Positions 32,989 through 41,487 of a DNA stretch of 64,000 bases are shown piece by piece (the stretch's first letter is position 1; each line of letters opens with the position of its first letter). The position numbers and the translations under genes were made by a program. The stretch covers positions 310,001-374,000 of the forward strand of contig NZ_JBITLV010000006.1 in NCBI RefSeq assembly GCF_044465595.1, given 5' to 3'. The notes under the pieces are model-generated. The model was not told where the DNA came from and did not search any database. It saw nothing but the letters and a program-made list of their open reading frames with translations. This DNA is from Spongisporangium articulatum. Lineage in GTDB: Bacteria > Actinomycetota > Actinomycetes > Actinomycetales > Kineosporiaceae.

Positions 32989-33738
32989 TCAGAACCGGAC
33001 GGGATCGCCGGGGAGTTCGAAGCCGGACAGCAGGCCGGTGTACGGCTTGCCCGGAGGCCTGGCGAACTCCCCCGTCGAGGCTCCACGCAAGCCCATCCGG
33101 GCCAGGGCCTCGACCATGACCACGGCGGCCGAGACACCGTCCACGACGGGCACCCCCACCGCGTCACTGATCCGAGCGCACAGGTCAGCCATTCCGGCGC
33201 AGCCCAGAACGATCGCATCGCACCCGTCGGAAAGCATTGCCGCCCGGCAGCTCTCGACGATGGTAGCGAAGGCGTCGGGGTCCGTCTCGAGCTCGAGTAC
33301 CGGGATCTCGCAGGCGTGCACCCCGAGGCACACGCGTTCGAACCCGTAGGACAGGGCCAGGTCATGGGCTCGGCCGACGGTGCGCCCCAACGTCGTGACG
33401 ACGCTGAAACCACGCCCCAGCATCGAGGCGGCGTGCATGGCCGCCTGCGCGATCCCGAGAACGGGTGCGGTGGCCAGCTCGCGGGCGGCGTCCAGTCCCG
33501 GGTCGCCGAAACAGGCGACGACGTAGCCGGCCACTCCCGCCCGTTCCCCCGCCTGGATCTCGGCGAGCAGGCCGGGAACGCTCAACGCCTCGTCGTAGTG
33601 GCTCTCGATGGATGCCGGGCCCATCGGGTTGCTCACCACCTCGAGCCGGGTGCCCGGGCCGGCGACGGCCCGGGCACTCCGCTCGATCGTGGCGGTCATC
33701 GACGCAGTGGTGTTCGGGTTGATGACCTTGAGGAGCAT
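32989..33738 (-). CDS. Asp/Glu/hydantoin racemase family protein
   Basis: A 249-residue two-cysteine racemase. MLLKVINPNTTASMT is the family N-terminus; catalytic cysteines are Cys76 (YVVACFGDPGLDAAREL) and Cys180 (AIVLGCAGMADL). The family includes hydantoin and allantoin racemases and maleate-type isomerases. Two bases separate it from the upstream NCS1 permease gene, so they are co-transcribed. The permease suggests a cyclic ureide such as hydantoin or allantoin as substrate, but no hydantoinase or carbamoylase is nearby. Confidence 0.88.
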   Translation of the reverse strand: MLLKVINPNTTASMTATIERSARAVAGPGTRLEVVSNPMGPASIESHYDEALSVPGLLAEIQAGERAGVAGYVVACFGDPGLDAARELATAPVLGIAQAAMHAASMLGRGFSVVTTLGRTVGRAHDLALSYGFERVCLGVHACEIPVLELETDPDAFATIVESCRAAMLSDGCDAIVLGCAGMADLCARISDAVGVPVVDGVSAAVVMVEALARMGLRGASTGEFARPPGKPYTGLLSGFELPGDPVRF

Positions 33739-33740
33739 CG

Positions 33741-35285
33741 TCAGGCCTCGGTGGCCTCGGCCGTCGCCCCGACCTTCAGCGCCTCCTGCGTGGCCGAACC
33801 CTTCCGGGTGGCCAGGAGGTAGTACAGGCCGAAGCCGACGCCACAGCCGATGAACCAGCTCCAGTTGCTGATCCACTCCACGTGGTGGACGTTCGGCGGC
33901 ACCAGCACCGAGGCGATCGAGATCGCCCCGGCGACGGCCGTGGCCCAGACGGCGTCGGGATTGAATCCGCCCTTGTACCAGTAGGCCCCGGCCTCGGACG
34001 TGGTGAAGAGGTCGTCGACGATGATCTTCTGGTCCCGGACGCGGTAGTAGTCGGCGATCAGCACCCCGAACAGCGGGCCGATGAGGGCCCCCAGGATGCT
34101 CAACGAGTACATGATCGCCTTCGGGTCGTCGTACCAGTTCCACGGCGTGAGCAGGACCGACCCGACGGCGGCGATCATGCCGCCGGCCCGCCAGCTGATC
34201 CGCTGCGGGTCGACGTTGGAGAAGTCGAACGCGGGCGAGATGAAGTTGGCCACGATGTTGATGCCGACCGTGGCGATGGCGAAGGTCAGAGCACCGAGCA
34301 CGATGGCGAACGTGTTGTCGATCTTCGACACGGTCTCGACCGGGTCGGTGATGAGCTCGCCGAACACGGGGACGGTGGCCGAGGCGGTCAGGACCGTCAG
34401 GAGCGAGAAGAGCACGAAGTTGACCGGCAGGCCGAGGAAGTTGCCCTTCTTGACGGCGTCGAAACTCTTTCCGTAGCGGGAGAAGTCGCCGAAGTTGAGC
34501 ATCGGCCCCGAGAAGTAGGAGACGACGACCGCGATCGCCGTCAGCATGGTCGTGAACACGTGGTAGCCCGTGAGCTGCTCCTCCGAGAGGTTCAGGCCGA
34601 TGTGCCAGTCGGACTTGTAGAGCAGGTAGCCGCACAGGATGAACATGACGACGTAGACCGCCGGCCCGGCGAAGTCGATGAACTTCCGGATGGTGTCCAT
34701 GCCGCGCCAGAAGAGCAGCGCCTGCAGCACCCAGAGCACCGCGTAGGTGCCCCAGCCGACCGTCGAGAGGCCGAGGAAGCCGTGCTCCGACGCGGTCGCC
34801 CAGTCAGCCAGACCGGGCCAGAACCGCAGCAGCACGATGTCGAGCGAGCCCGCCGCGAGGAAGGTCTGGACGCCGTACCAAGCGATGGCGATCGACCCAC
34901 GGATGATCGCCGCGATGTTGGCGCCGTACACGCCGAACGGCGCCCGCGACACCACGGGATACGGGACTCCCGCCACCTGGCTGGGTTTCGCCACCAGGTT
35001 GCAGAAGAACTGGACGATCACGATGCCGACGATCAGGGCGATGAAGACCTGCCAGCTCGTCAGGCCGAGCGCGAACAGGCTGCCCGCGGTCAGGTAACCA
35101 CCGACGCTGTGCACGTCGGACATCCAGAACGCGAAGATGTTGTAGGAACCCCATTTCTGCTCGGCGAGCGGGGCAAGGTCCTCGTTGGTGAGACGCGGGT
35201 CGTAGGTGTCCTTGATGACGCTGAGGCCCGCGGCGTGCGGGCCCTCCACCGCCACGGGGGCAGGCGTGACCACCTCTTCGGACAT
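33741..35285 (-). CDS. NCS1 family nucleobase/hydantoin:cation symporter
   Basis: A 514-residue transporter with about 12 TM helices. Features of NCS1 are NEDLAPLAEQKWGSYNIFAF near the N-terminus, GVYGANIAAIIRGSIAIAWY (substrate site on TM3) and LNFGDFSRYG (cation/substrate region). Members carry uracil, allantoin, hydantoins or purines with sodium or protons. Because a racemase follows immediately, hydantoin or allantoin is the best guess. ATG start with AAGGAG upstream. A GntR gene lies upstream on the same strand. Confidence 0.92.
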   Translation of the reverse strand: MSEEVVTPAPVAVEGPHAAGLSVIKDTYDPRLTNEDLAPLAEQKWGSYNIFAFWMSDVHSVGGYLTAGSLFALGLTSWQVFIALIVGIVIVQFFCNLVAKPSQVAGVPYPVVSRAPFGVYGANIAAIIRGSIAIAWYGVQTFLAAGSLDIVLLRFWPGLADWATASEHGFLGLSTVGWGTYAVLWVLQALLFWRGMDTIRKFIDFAGPAVYVVMFILCGYLLYKSDWHIGLNLSEEQLTGYHVFTTMLTAIAVVVSYFSGPMLNFGDFSRYGKSFDAVKKGNFLGLPVNFVLFSLLTVLTASATVPVFGELITDPVETVSKIDNTFAIVLGALTFAIATVGINIVANFISPAFDFSNVDPQRISWRAGGMIAAVGSVLLTPWNWYDDPKAIMYSLSILGALIGPLFGVLIADYYRVRDQKIIVDDLFTTSEAGAYWYKGGFNPDAVWATAVAGAISIASVLVPPNVHHVEWISNWSWFIGCGVGFGLYYLLATRKGSATQEALKVGATAEATEA

Positions 35286-35387
35286 GACGAAACTCCTTAT
35301 ACGACAAGGGAAAGCGCGAGGTCAGAGAACGGCGGCTACCCGGGATGACGCCGCAGGAGTGCTCACTCAAAGGTAGGAAACTCCTGT

Positions 35388-35409
35388 TGCGTCCCGATAT
35401 CGCGACGCA
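35388..35409. promoter_or_regulatory. Candidate GntR operator
   Basis: TGCGTCCCGAT (35388-35398) and ATCGCGACGCA (35399-35409) are complementary at ten of eleven positions, a 22-base dyad. It lies between the GntR gene and the NCS1 permease, about 100 bases before the permease ATG. FCD-type GntR proteins bind dyads of this kind near the gene they control. Confidence 0.6.
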
Positions 35410-35464
35410 TATATCCGCTACGGCACGCGTAACCCACGCGCAATGCACTGACGAACGGGGAGAG

Positions 35465-36175
35465 TCAGTCGACCAGCAGCCCGGCGTCGTCCGGCAGCCG
35501 CCCGATGACCCCTTCGAGCCGCTTGTGGTGCACGGCCGCGCAGTCGACCAGACGCTCGGCGTCCCCGCTCGCGAACGCCGCGAGCATCTCGGCGTGGTCC
35601 TCATGCAGCAGACGCCGGTCCTCGCCCGAGACGTACCGCATGGGCTGGAACGGTTCCGTCACGTTCCAGGCCGCCTCGAACATCCGCATCAGCCGCCGCA
35701 TCCGGCACGGCCCGATCAACGCCAGGTGGAAGGCCCGGCTGTGCACGTGGTACGCCCGCGGGTCGGCCACAGCGATCGCCTCGGAGAGGGCACTGTGTGC
35801 TGCGGAGGCCACCCCTACATCGTCCGGGGTGGCCTCGAGGACCGCCGCTCTCAGGGCGGCACCCTCCAGAACACCCCGCACCACGTAGATCTCGCGCAGC
35901 TCGGCGCGGGTCAGCTGGGCGACGACGTAGCCGATGTTGGGCCGGTGCTGGACCAGGTTCTCGCCGACCAGCGTCTTGAGCGCCTCCCGGACCGGGATCG
36001 GGCTGACCCCCAGCAGCTGCGCGAGGTCGGTGACGGGGATCGGCGTCCCGGGCGGCGCCCCGCCGTCCAGGATGACCCGGCGCAGCTCCTCCAGTACGGC
36101 CGCGGGCGACCCGAGCCGGGGCCCCGCGGCGAGGCGGTCCAGCAGCACCGAACGGTGCCGCGGTGACCGCACCAC
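35465..36175 (-). CDS. GntR family transcriptional regulator (FadR/FCD subfamily)
   Basis: A 236-residue regulator. The winged helix (PAAVLEELRRVILDGGAPPG, then VTDLAQLLGVSPIPVREALK) is followed by the helical FCD effector domain (about 90-225) with metal-ligand type residues in HSRAFHLALIG and HEDHAEMLAAF. FCD regulators usually respond to small carboxylates or ureide intermediates. It leads a three-gene set with the NCS1 permease and racemase. Its promoter would lie between it and the mpa stop, 24 bases away, or in mpa itself. Confidence 0.92.
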   Translation of the reverse strand: MVRSPRHRSVLLDRLAAGPRLGSPAAVLEELRRVILDGGAPPGTPIPVTDLAQLLGVSPIPVREALKTLVGENLVQHRPNIGYVVAQLTRAELREIYVVRGVLEGAALRAAVLEATPDDVGVASAAHSALSEAIAVADPRAYHVHSRAFHLALIGPCRMRRLMRMFEAAWNVTEPFQPMRYVSGEDRRLLHEDHAEMLAAFASGDAERLVDCAAVHHKRLEGVIGRLPDDAGLLVD

Positions 36176-36198
36176 TGCGTGGGCCCCGGTCTCGTCGC

Positions 36199-37989
36199 TT
36201 ACAGGTACTGGCCGGTGTTGGCGACCGTGTCGATCGTCCGCCCCGGCTCGGTGCCCTGCTTGCCCTGGATGATCGTGCGGATGTAGACGATCCGCTCGCC
36301 CTTCTTGCCGCTGATCCGCGCCCAGTCGTCGGGGTTGGTCGTGTTCGGCAGGTCCTCGTTCTCCTTGAACTCGTCCACGCAGGCGGTGATCAGGTGGTCG
36401 AGCCGGATGCCCTTCTGGTTCAGGGTCAGCCAGTCCTTGATCGCAGCCTTCTTGGCCCGGTCGACGATGTTCTGGATCATCGCGCCCGAGTTGAAGTCCT
36501 TGAAGTAGAGGATCTCCTTGTCGCCGTTGGCGTACGTGACCTCGAGGAACTGGTTCTCCTCGGTCTCCGAGTACATCCGCTCGACGGTCCGCTGGATCAT
36601 CTCCGTCACCGTGACCGACTTGGACCCGCCGTTGGCCGCGACGTCGTCCTCGTGCAACGGCAGGTCGTCGGTCAGGTACTTGGCGAAGATGTCCTTGGCC
36701 GACTCGGCGTCGGGCCGCTGGATCTTGATCTTCACGTCGAGCCGGCCTGGGCGCAGGATGGCCGGGTCGATCATGTCCTCACGGTTCGAGGCGCCGATCA
36801 CGATGACGTTCTCGAGCCGTTCCACACCGTCGATCTCCGACAGCAACTGCGGCACGATCGTCGTCTCGACGTCGCTGGAGACCCCGGAACCGCGGGTGCG
36901 GAACAGCGAGTCCATCTCGTCGAAGAAGACCACCACGGGCGTGCCCTCGGACGCCTTCTCGCGGGCCCGGGCGAAGATCAGCCGGATGTGCCGCTCGGTC
37001 TCGCCGACGTACTTGTTGAGCAGCTCCGGGCCCTTGATGTTCAGGAAGTAGCTCTTGCTGTCCTTCACACCACGCAGTTCGGCGGCCTTCTGAGCCAGCG
37101 AGCGGGCCACGGCCTTGGCGATCAGCGTCTTGCCGCAGCCGGGCGGACCGTAGAGCAGGATGCCCTTCGGCGGCTTCAGCCCGTGCTCCTGGAACAGGTC
37201 GGGGTGCAGGAACGGCAGCTCGACGGCGTCGCGGATCTGGTCGATCTGCGGGCCCAGGCCACCGATGTCGGTGTACTGGATGTCGGGCACCTCCTCGAGG
37301 ACGAGCTCCTCGACCTCGGCCCGGGGCACCTTCTCGTAGACGAAGCCGGTCCGCGGGTCCATCGTCAGCGCGTCGCCGACCCGGATCGGCTTGCCGCTGC
37401 CGTCCCCGGCGCGCAGGGCCTCGCCCAGGTGGACGACGCGCTCCTCGTCGGTGCGCCCGACGACCAGGGCGCGCTCGCCGTCCTCCAGGATCTCCTTCAG
37501 GACGACGATCTCGCCGACCTTCTCGTAGGCGCGGGTGCCGACGACGTTGAAGGCCTCGTTGAGCATGACCTCCTGGCCGACCTTCAGGTCGTCCACGGTG
37601 ATCGAGGGGCTCACGGACACCCGCATCTTGCGGCCCGAGCTGATCACCTCGACGGTGCCCTCCTCGGCGCCGCCGAGGAAGACGCCGAAGGTGTTCGGCG
37701 GCTGGGCCAGCCGGTCGACCTCGGCCTTGAGCTGGATGATCTGCTCACGCGCGTCGCGCAGGGTGCCCGCGAGGCGCTCGTTCTGGGTGCTGAGCTGGGA
37801 GACCTGGGCCCGCAGGCGTTCGATCTCGTCCGACATGCCACCCGGGCCGCGGACGCTGCGCAGCCGGGACACCTCGTCCTGCAGCCGCGCGATCTCGCGG
37901 CGCAGGGCCACCTCGTCCAGCCGGCCCGGCTCCTCGAACCGGCTGCCGTCGCCGTACCTGTCGTCGTGACTGTCGTCGTGAGAAGTCAT
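36199..37989 (-). CDS. mpa: Proteasome-associated AAA ATPase Mpa/ARC
   Basis: A 596-residue hexameric unfoldase. Residues about 24-95 form the coiled coil that captures Pup; the interdomain OB folds follow (100-230). The AAA module has Walker A GPPGCGKT (281-288), Walker B VVVFFDEMD (352-360) and arginine-finger region DPAILRPGRLDVKI. The C-terminus TGQYL carries the penultimate Tyr that docks in PrcA pockets. ATG 37989 with GGAGGTG upstream. In relatives dop follows directly; here four unrelated genes intervene. Confidence 0.97.
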   Translation of the reverse strand: MTSHDDSHDDRYGDGSRFEEPGRLDEVALRREIARLQDEVSRLRSVRGPGGMSDEIERLRAQVSQLSTQNERLAGTLRDAREQIIQLKAEVDRLAQPPNTFGVFLGGAEEGTVEVISSGRKMRVSVSPSITVDDLKVGQEVMLNEAFNVVGTRAYEKVGEIVVLKEILEDGERALVVGRTDEERVVHLGEALRAGDGSGKPIRVGDALTMDPRTGFVYEKVPRAEVEELVLEEVPDIQYTDIGGLGPQIDQIRDAVELPFLHPDLFQEHGLKPPKGILLYGPPGCGKTLIAKAVARSLAQKAAELRGVKDSKSYFLNIKGPELLNKYVGETERHIRLIFARAREKASEGTPVVVFFDEMDSLFRTRGSGVSSDVETTIVPQLLSEIDGVERLENVIVIGASNREDMIDPAILRPGRLDVKIKIQRPDAESAKDIFAKYLTDDLPLHEDDVAANGGSKSVTVTEMIQRTVERMYSETEENQFLEVTYANGDKEILYFKDFNSGAMIQNIVDRAKKAAIKDWLTLNQKGIRLDHLITACVDEFKENEDLPNTTNPDDWARISGKKGERIVYIRTIIQGKQGTEPGRTIDTVANTGQYL

Positions 37990-38182
37990 GGCGGTCACCT
38001 CCAGGGCGGCCCAGATGGGCAGGGTCGCTGTCCCGACACTAACTCGACACCCGCCGGTTGTCCCCGATGGGTGCTTCATTGCACGCGCGAGATGTATCTC
38101 TCCCCCGCGACCGGCCGGCCTCCACGACGGCAGGTACCCAGAAGCAATGCCCGGTAGGCGTTTACGTCACTCTCCCGACACC

Positions 38183-38205
38183 TTGCATCACCTTGGGTGG
38201 TGCAA
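38183..38205. promoter_or_regulatory. Dyad upstream of mpa
   Basis: TTGCATCACC-TTG-GGTGGTGCAA pairs at nine of ten positions. It lies in the 255-base interval between trmI and mpa, 194 bases before the mpa ATG and 40 bases after the trmI stop. It may be the trmI terminator or a site controlling the proteasome genes. A possible mpa -10 (TAGTGT) lies at about 38034-38039. Confidence 0.45.
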
Positions 38206-38244
38206 TAGTCACTTGCTGGCATCTAACAGGGCAAGGGGGTTCCG

Positions 38245-39324
38245 TCATTCCGTAGCCTGACCTGCGACGTTCTGGGCGCCTGCACCGGGTGCCATTCCCG
38301 ACGCGGCGCCGGACGAGACCTGACGGCGCACCTGCCGGACCTTCTTCTCGGACACCGGCCGCTCCCCCAGATCGTCCTCGGACCACACCTCGGGCGTGTC
38401 GCCCTCCCCACCCGCCCAGCTGCCCCAGGCGTCGGCCACACCCGGTTCGCCCTCGGCGGAGGACTTGGCCGGGCGGCGGCGGCGCTGCGGCGGGGCCACG
38501 CCGTCGGCCAGCCGACGACTGGTGACCAGGAACCCGGTGTGCCCGACCATCCGGTGCTGCGGGCGGACGGCGAGACCCTCCAGGTGCCAGCCGCGCACCA
38601 TCGACTCCCAGGCCTGGGGCTCCGTGAACCGGCCGTCGTCGCGCAACGCCTCGGCCACACGGGACAGCTGTGTAGCGGTCGCGACATAACAGATCACCAC
38701 GCCGCCGGCGGCCAGCGCACCGGCCACGGCGTCGAGGCACTCCCAGGGCGCGAGCATGTCCAGCACGACCCGGTCGACGGACCCGTCGCGCTCCTCGATG
38801 TCCACCGCCAGGTCGCCGACGGTCACCTTCCAAGCCGGGTGCGGGGCACCGAAGAACGCCTCGATGTTGCCGCGGGCGATGTCGGCGAAGTCGGCCCGCC
38901 GCTCGTAGGAGTGCACGCTCCCGGCGTCCCCGACGGCCCGCAGCAGCGACATGGTCAGGGCTCCCGACCCGACGCCGGCCTCGATCACCCGCGCGCCGGG
39001 GAAGACGTCGGCCATGGCGATCACCTGGCCCGCGTCCTTCGGGTAGACCACGGCGGCGCCGCGCGGCATCGACAGCACGTAGTCGGCGAGCAGGGGGCGC
39101 AGCGCCAGGTAGTCGACGCCCGCGGTGTTGCGCACCACCCAGCCCTCCGGCCGCCCGATCAGCTCGTCGTGCCCGAACCGCCCGCGATGGGTGTGGAACT
39201 CCTTGCCGGGCTGCAGCGTGATGGTGTGCATCCGGCCCTTGGGATCGGTCAGCTGGACCTGGTCACCGATCTTGAAGGGGCCGCGCCGGTGGTCCGATCC
39301 GGTGGGTCCGACGGGGGTGCTCAT
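38245..39324 (-). CDS. trmI: tRNA (adenine-58-N1)-methyltransferase TrmI
   Basis: A 359-residue class I SAM methyltransferase that makes m1A58 in the T-loop of tRNAs. The N-terminal beta-barrel (FKIGDQVQLTDPKGRMHTIT) is typical. The catalytic domain shows VYPKDAGQVIAMADVFPGAR, VIEAGVGSGALTMSLLRAVG (SAM motif I) and DRVVLDMLAPWECLD. The C-terminal 90 residues are a charged tail. Three in-frame starts (GTG 39348, ATG 39336, ATG 39324) are spaced 12 bases apart in a tandem repeat; the last is used. Confidence 0.92.
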   Translation of the reverse strand: MSTPVGPTGSDHRRGPFKIGDQVQLTDPKGRMHTITLQPGKEFHTHRGRFGHDELIGRPEGWVVRNTAGVDYLALRPLLADYVLSMPRGAAVVYPKDAGQVIAMADVFPGARVIEAGVGSGALTMSLLRAVGDAGSVHSYERRADFADIARGNIEAFFGAPHPAWKVTVGDLAVDIEERDGSVDRVVLDMLAPWECLDAVAGALAAGGVVICYVATATQLSRVAEALRDDGRFTEPQAWESMVRGWHLEGLAVRPQHRMVGHTGFLVTSRRLADGVAPPQRRRRPAKSSAEGEPGVADAWGSWAGGEGDTPEVWSEDDLGERPVSEKKVRQVRRQVSSGAASGMAPGAGAQNVAGQATE

Positions 39325-39361
39325 ACCGCTGCTCATACCGCTGCTCACGGCCGTGAGTCTG

Positions 39362-40522
39362 TCAGGTGGGCTCCGCGACGAAGCGCGCGACGTCGTCCCA
39401 CTCCAGAACGCCGACCACGCGCTCGGCACCGTCCAGGACCGCGTAGCGGGGGGCGGGCACCGACTGCAGCCGGGCGATGAAAGCCGCGCCGGTCTCCCGG
39501 ACGTCGAGCACCGCGCCCTCGACCAGGGCCTCGGCGACGGCCGCCGCACGCACCTGCTCGGCCTGCGCGGGCGGCACCTGGCCGGCCGCGCGCTCGTCGA
39601 CCACGGCCGTCGGCCGGCCGTAGACGTCGAGCAGGACGACGGCGCGCGCCTGGTCGCGGGCCACGGCCAGCAGGGCGTCGGCCACGCTCGCGCCGGACGG
39701 TACGGAGACGGCGGGCCGCAGCAGCGTCCCCGGGTCGGCCCGCGCCGCCCGGCGTAACCAGGCGACACCGGCCAGGGCGGCGCCCGCCCCCTGCGCCAGC
39801 ATCCCGGCGATCAGCAGCAGCCACACCGCGGACGGCAGCCGCAGCCGGTCGGCCAGGAGACCCCCGACGGCGACCACGGCCACGGTCAGCGCCACCCCCC
39901 GGCCCGCCCAGCCCGCCACGGTCGCGGCCCGCAACCGGTCGCCCGTGAGCCGCCAGACGAGGGCCTCGAGCACGCGCCCGCCGTCCAACGGAGCCCCCGG
40001 CAGCGCGTTGAACAGGGCCACGACGAGGTTCGCGTAGGCGGTGGCCACCAGCAGCAGGCGGGACACGTCACCGCGCTCGGTGGCCGCCACGAAGGGCCGG
40101 ACGGCGAGCGCCAGCACCAGGTTGGCCACCGGGCCGGCCGCCGCCACCAGCGCAGCCCGCGCCGGGGTGCTGGAGTCCCGGGCGAAGGCGGTGTGCCCAC
40201 CCCACAGGTCGAGCACGATGTGCGTGGCCGGGGTGCCGGTGAGCCGGGCCACGACCGCGTGCGCGAGTTCGTGCACGAGGACCGACAGCAGGAGCAGGAC
40301 GGCGAAGGTCAGCGCCACCGCGTAGGCGCCGCCGGCCAGGCCGGTCGAGTTCCGCACCAGGGGCGCGAACAGCACGGTGATCACGAGCGCGACCAGGAGC
40401 CAGGACGGTTTCAGGTAGACCGGGACGCCGAGGAGCCGGCCGACGCGCACACCCTCACCCTGCTGGTGGGCGGGCGGCTGCGGGGTCGGCTCGGCCGGCC
40501 GCAGGAGCGGATCATCGGACAT
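39362..40522 (-). CDS. Site-2 protease family (M50) membrane metalloprotease with CBS-like domain
   Basis: A 386-residue intramembrane protease. The zinc motif HELAH lies in LLLSVLVHELAHAVVARLTG and the second metal site is NALPGAPLDGGRVLEALVWR. About six TM helices are followed by a C-terminal region (about 250-386) with two CBS-like repeats (SVPSGASVADALLAVARDQA and RYAVLDGAERVVGVLEWDDV). Such enzymes may cleave anti-sigma factors or be nucleotide-controlled. Just upstream of trmI on the same strand, a conserved actinobacterial pairing. Confidence 0.9.
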   Translation of the reverse strand: MSDDPLLRPAEPTPQPPAHQQGEGVRVGRLLGVPVYLKPSWLLVALVITVLFAPLVRNSTGLAGGAYAVALTFAVLLLLSVLVHELAHAVVARLTGTPATHIVLDLWGGHTAFARDSSTPARAALVAAAGPVANLVLALAVRPFVAATERGDVSRLLLVATAYANLVVALFNALPGAPLDGGRVLEALVWRLTGDRLRAATVAGWAGRGVALTVAVVAVGGLLADRLRLPSAVWLLLIAGMLAQGAGAALAGVAWLRRAARADPGTLLRPAVSVPSGASVADALLAVARDQARAVVLLDVYGRPTAVVDERAAGQVPPAQAEQVRAAAVAEALVEGAVLDVRETGAAFIARLQSVPAPRYAVLDGAERVVGVLEWDDVARFVAEPT

Positions 40523-40643
40523 CAGGGCCGATGTTAAGGGTCGGCCCGTAGGCCCGTAATGGCCTTGCCCCCCGAGCCGGATTTGGAAAGGGTTTCAGGG
40601 TCGCCTCAGGGACACCCCGGAGGCGACGGCGGAACGACAACTG

Positions 40644-40670
40644 CTAGCGTCAACCCGCGGTTGACGCTAG
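40644..40670. promoter_or_regulatory. Perfect dyad upstream of the ABC exporter operon
   Basis: CTAGCGTCAACC (40644-40655), a 3-base spacer CGC and GGTTGACGCTAG (40659-40670) are exactly complementary. Further GTTGAC-like half sites flank it (ACAACT before, GTTGACC after). It lies 55 bases before the exporter GTG. A TetR-type repressor site is likely; no tetR gene is adjacent. Confidence 0.65.
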
Positions 40671-40725
40671 TTGACCGTGGTGTCGGACGGCGGGGAGCAG
40701 ACCCCGCCGAAGGTGAGGGGCGGAA

Positions 40726-41481
40726 GTGGCTGCGGTGGCAACGGACGTGATCGCCCAGGCGATCGACCTGCGCAAGATCTACGGGGAGGGCGACGCGCAG
40801 GTGCGGGCCCTCGACGGTGTGAGCGTCGACTTCGGCCGCGGTCAGATGACCGCGATCATGGGCCCCTCCGGGTCCGGCAAGTCGACCCTGATGCACTGCA
40901 TGGCGGCCCTCGACAAGCCGACCTCGGGCGAGGTCGTGATCGACGGGACGACGGTCACCGGCCTGCGGGACAAGCCGCTGACGAAGCTGCGCCGCGACCG
41001 CGTCGGCTTCATCTTCCAGTCCTTCAACCTGGTCCCCACCCTGACGGCCGGGGAGAACATCACGCTGCCGCTGGACATCGCGGGCCGCAAGCCCGACCCG
41101 GACTGGTACGACCTGGTCATCGACACGGTCGGCCTACGAGACCGGTTGCGGCACAAGCCGAACGAGCTGTCCGGTGGGCAGCAGCAGCGGGTGGCCTGCG
41201 CCCGGGCCCTGGTCAGCAAGCCGGCCATCGTGTTCGCCGACGAGCCGACCGGCAACCTCGACTCCTCGGCCAGCGCGGGCATCCTGGAGTTCCTGCAGAA
41301 GTCGGTCCGCGAGTTCGACCAGTCGATCGTCATCGTCACGCACGACCCGATCGCGGCGGGCTACGCCGACCGCGTGCTCTTCCTGGCCGACGGCCGGATC
41401 GTCGACGAGATGCACGAGCCGACGGCCGACAAGGTGCTCGACCGGATGCGCGGCTTCGACGGCTCCGCCCGCCGGAGCTGA
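40726..41481 (+). CDS. ABC transporter ATP-binding protein (MacB/LolD type)
   Basis: A 251-residue ATPase of the MacB/LolD family. Walker A is MGPSGSGKST, Q-loop FIFQSFNLVPTLTAGEN, signature LSGGQQQRVACARAL, Walker B IVFADEPTGNLDS, and H-loop IVIVTHDP. GTG 40726 starts the protein; GAAGGTGAGG precedes it. Six bases separate it from the permease gene. These systems do not always transport across the lipid bilayer; many act as mechanotransmitters or drug/peptide exporters. Controlled probably through the dyad at 40644-40670. Confidence 0.95.
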   Translation: MAAVATDVIAQAIDLRKIYGEGDAQVRALDGVSVDFGRGQMTAIMGPSGSGKSTLMHCMAALDKPTSGEVVIDGTTVTGLRDKPLTKLRRDRVGFIFQSFNLVPTLTAGENITLPLDIAGRKPDPDWYDLVIDTVGLRDRLRHKPNELSGGQQQRVACARALVSKPAIVFADEPTGNLDSSASAGILEFLQKSVREFDQSIVIVTHDPIAAGYADRVLFLADGRIVDEMHEPTADKVLDRMRGFDGSARRS

Positions 41482-41487
41482 TCGACG

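Noticed and set aside
32403..36175. Genomic island with mobile genes
   Set aside because: No integrase, transposase, tRNA target or flanking direct repeats were seen; the only repeat is the palindrome at 32870, whose partner is 12 kb away.
36163..38157. Plus-strand open frame opposite mpa
   Set aside because: Antisense shadow of a clearly conserved AAA ATPase.
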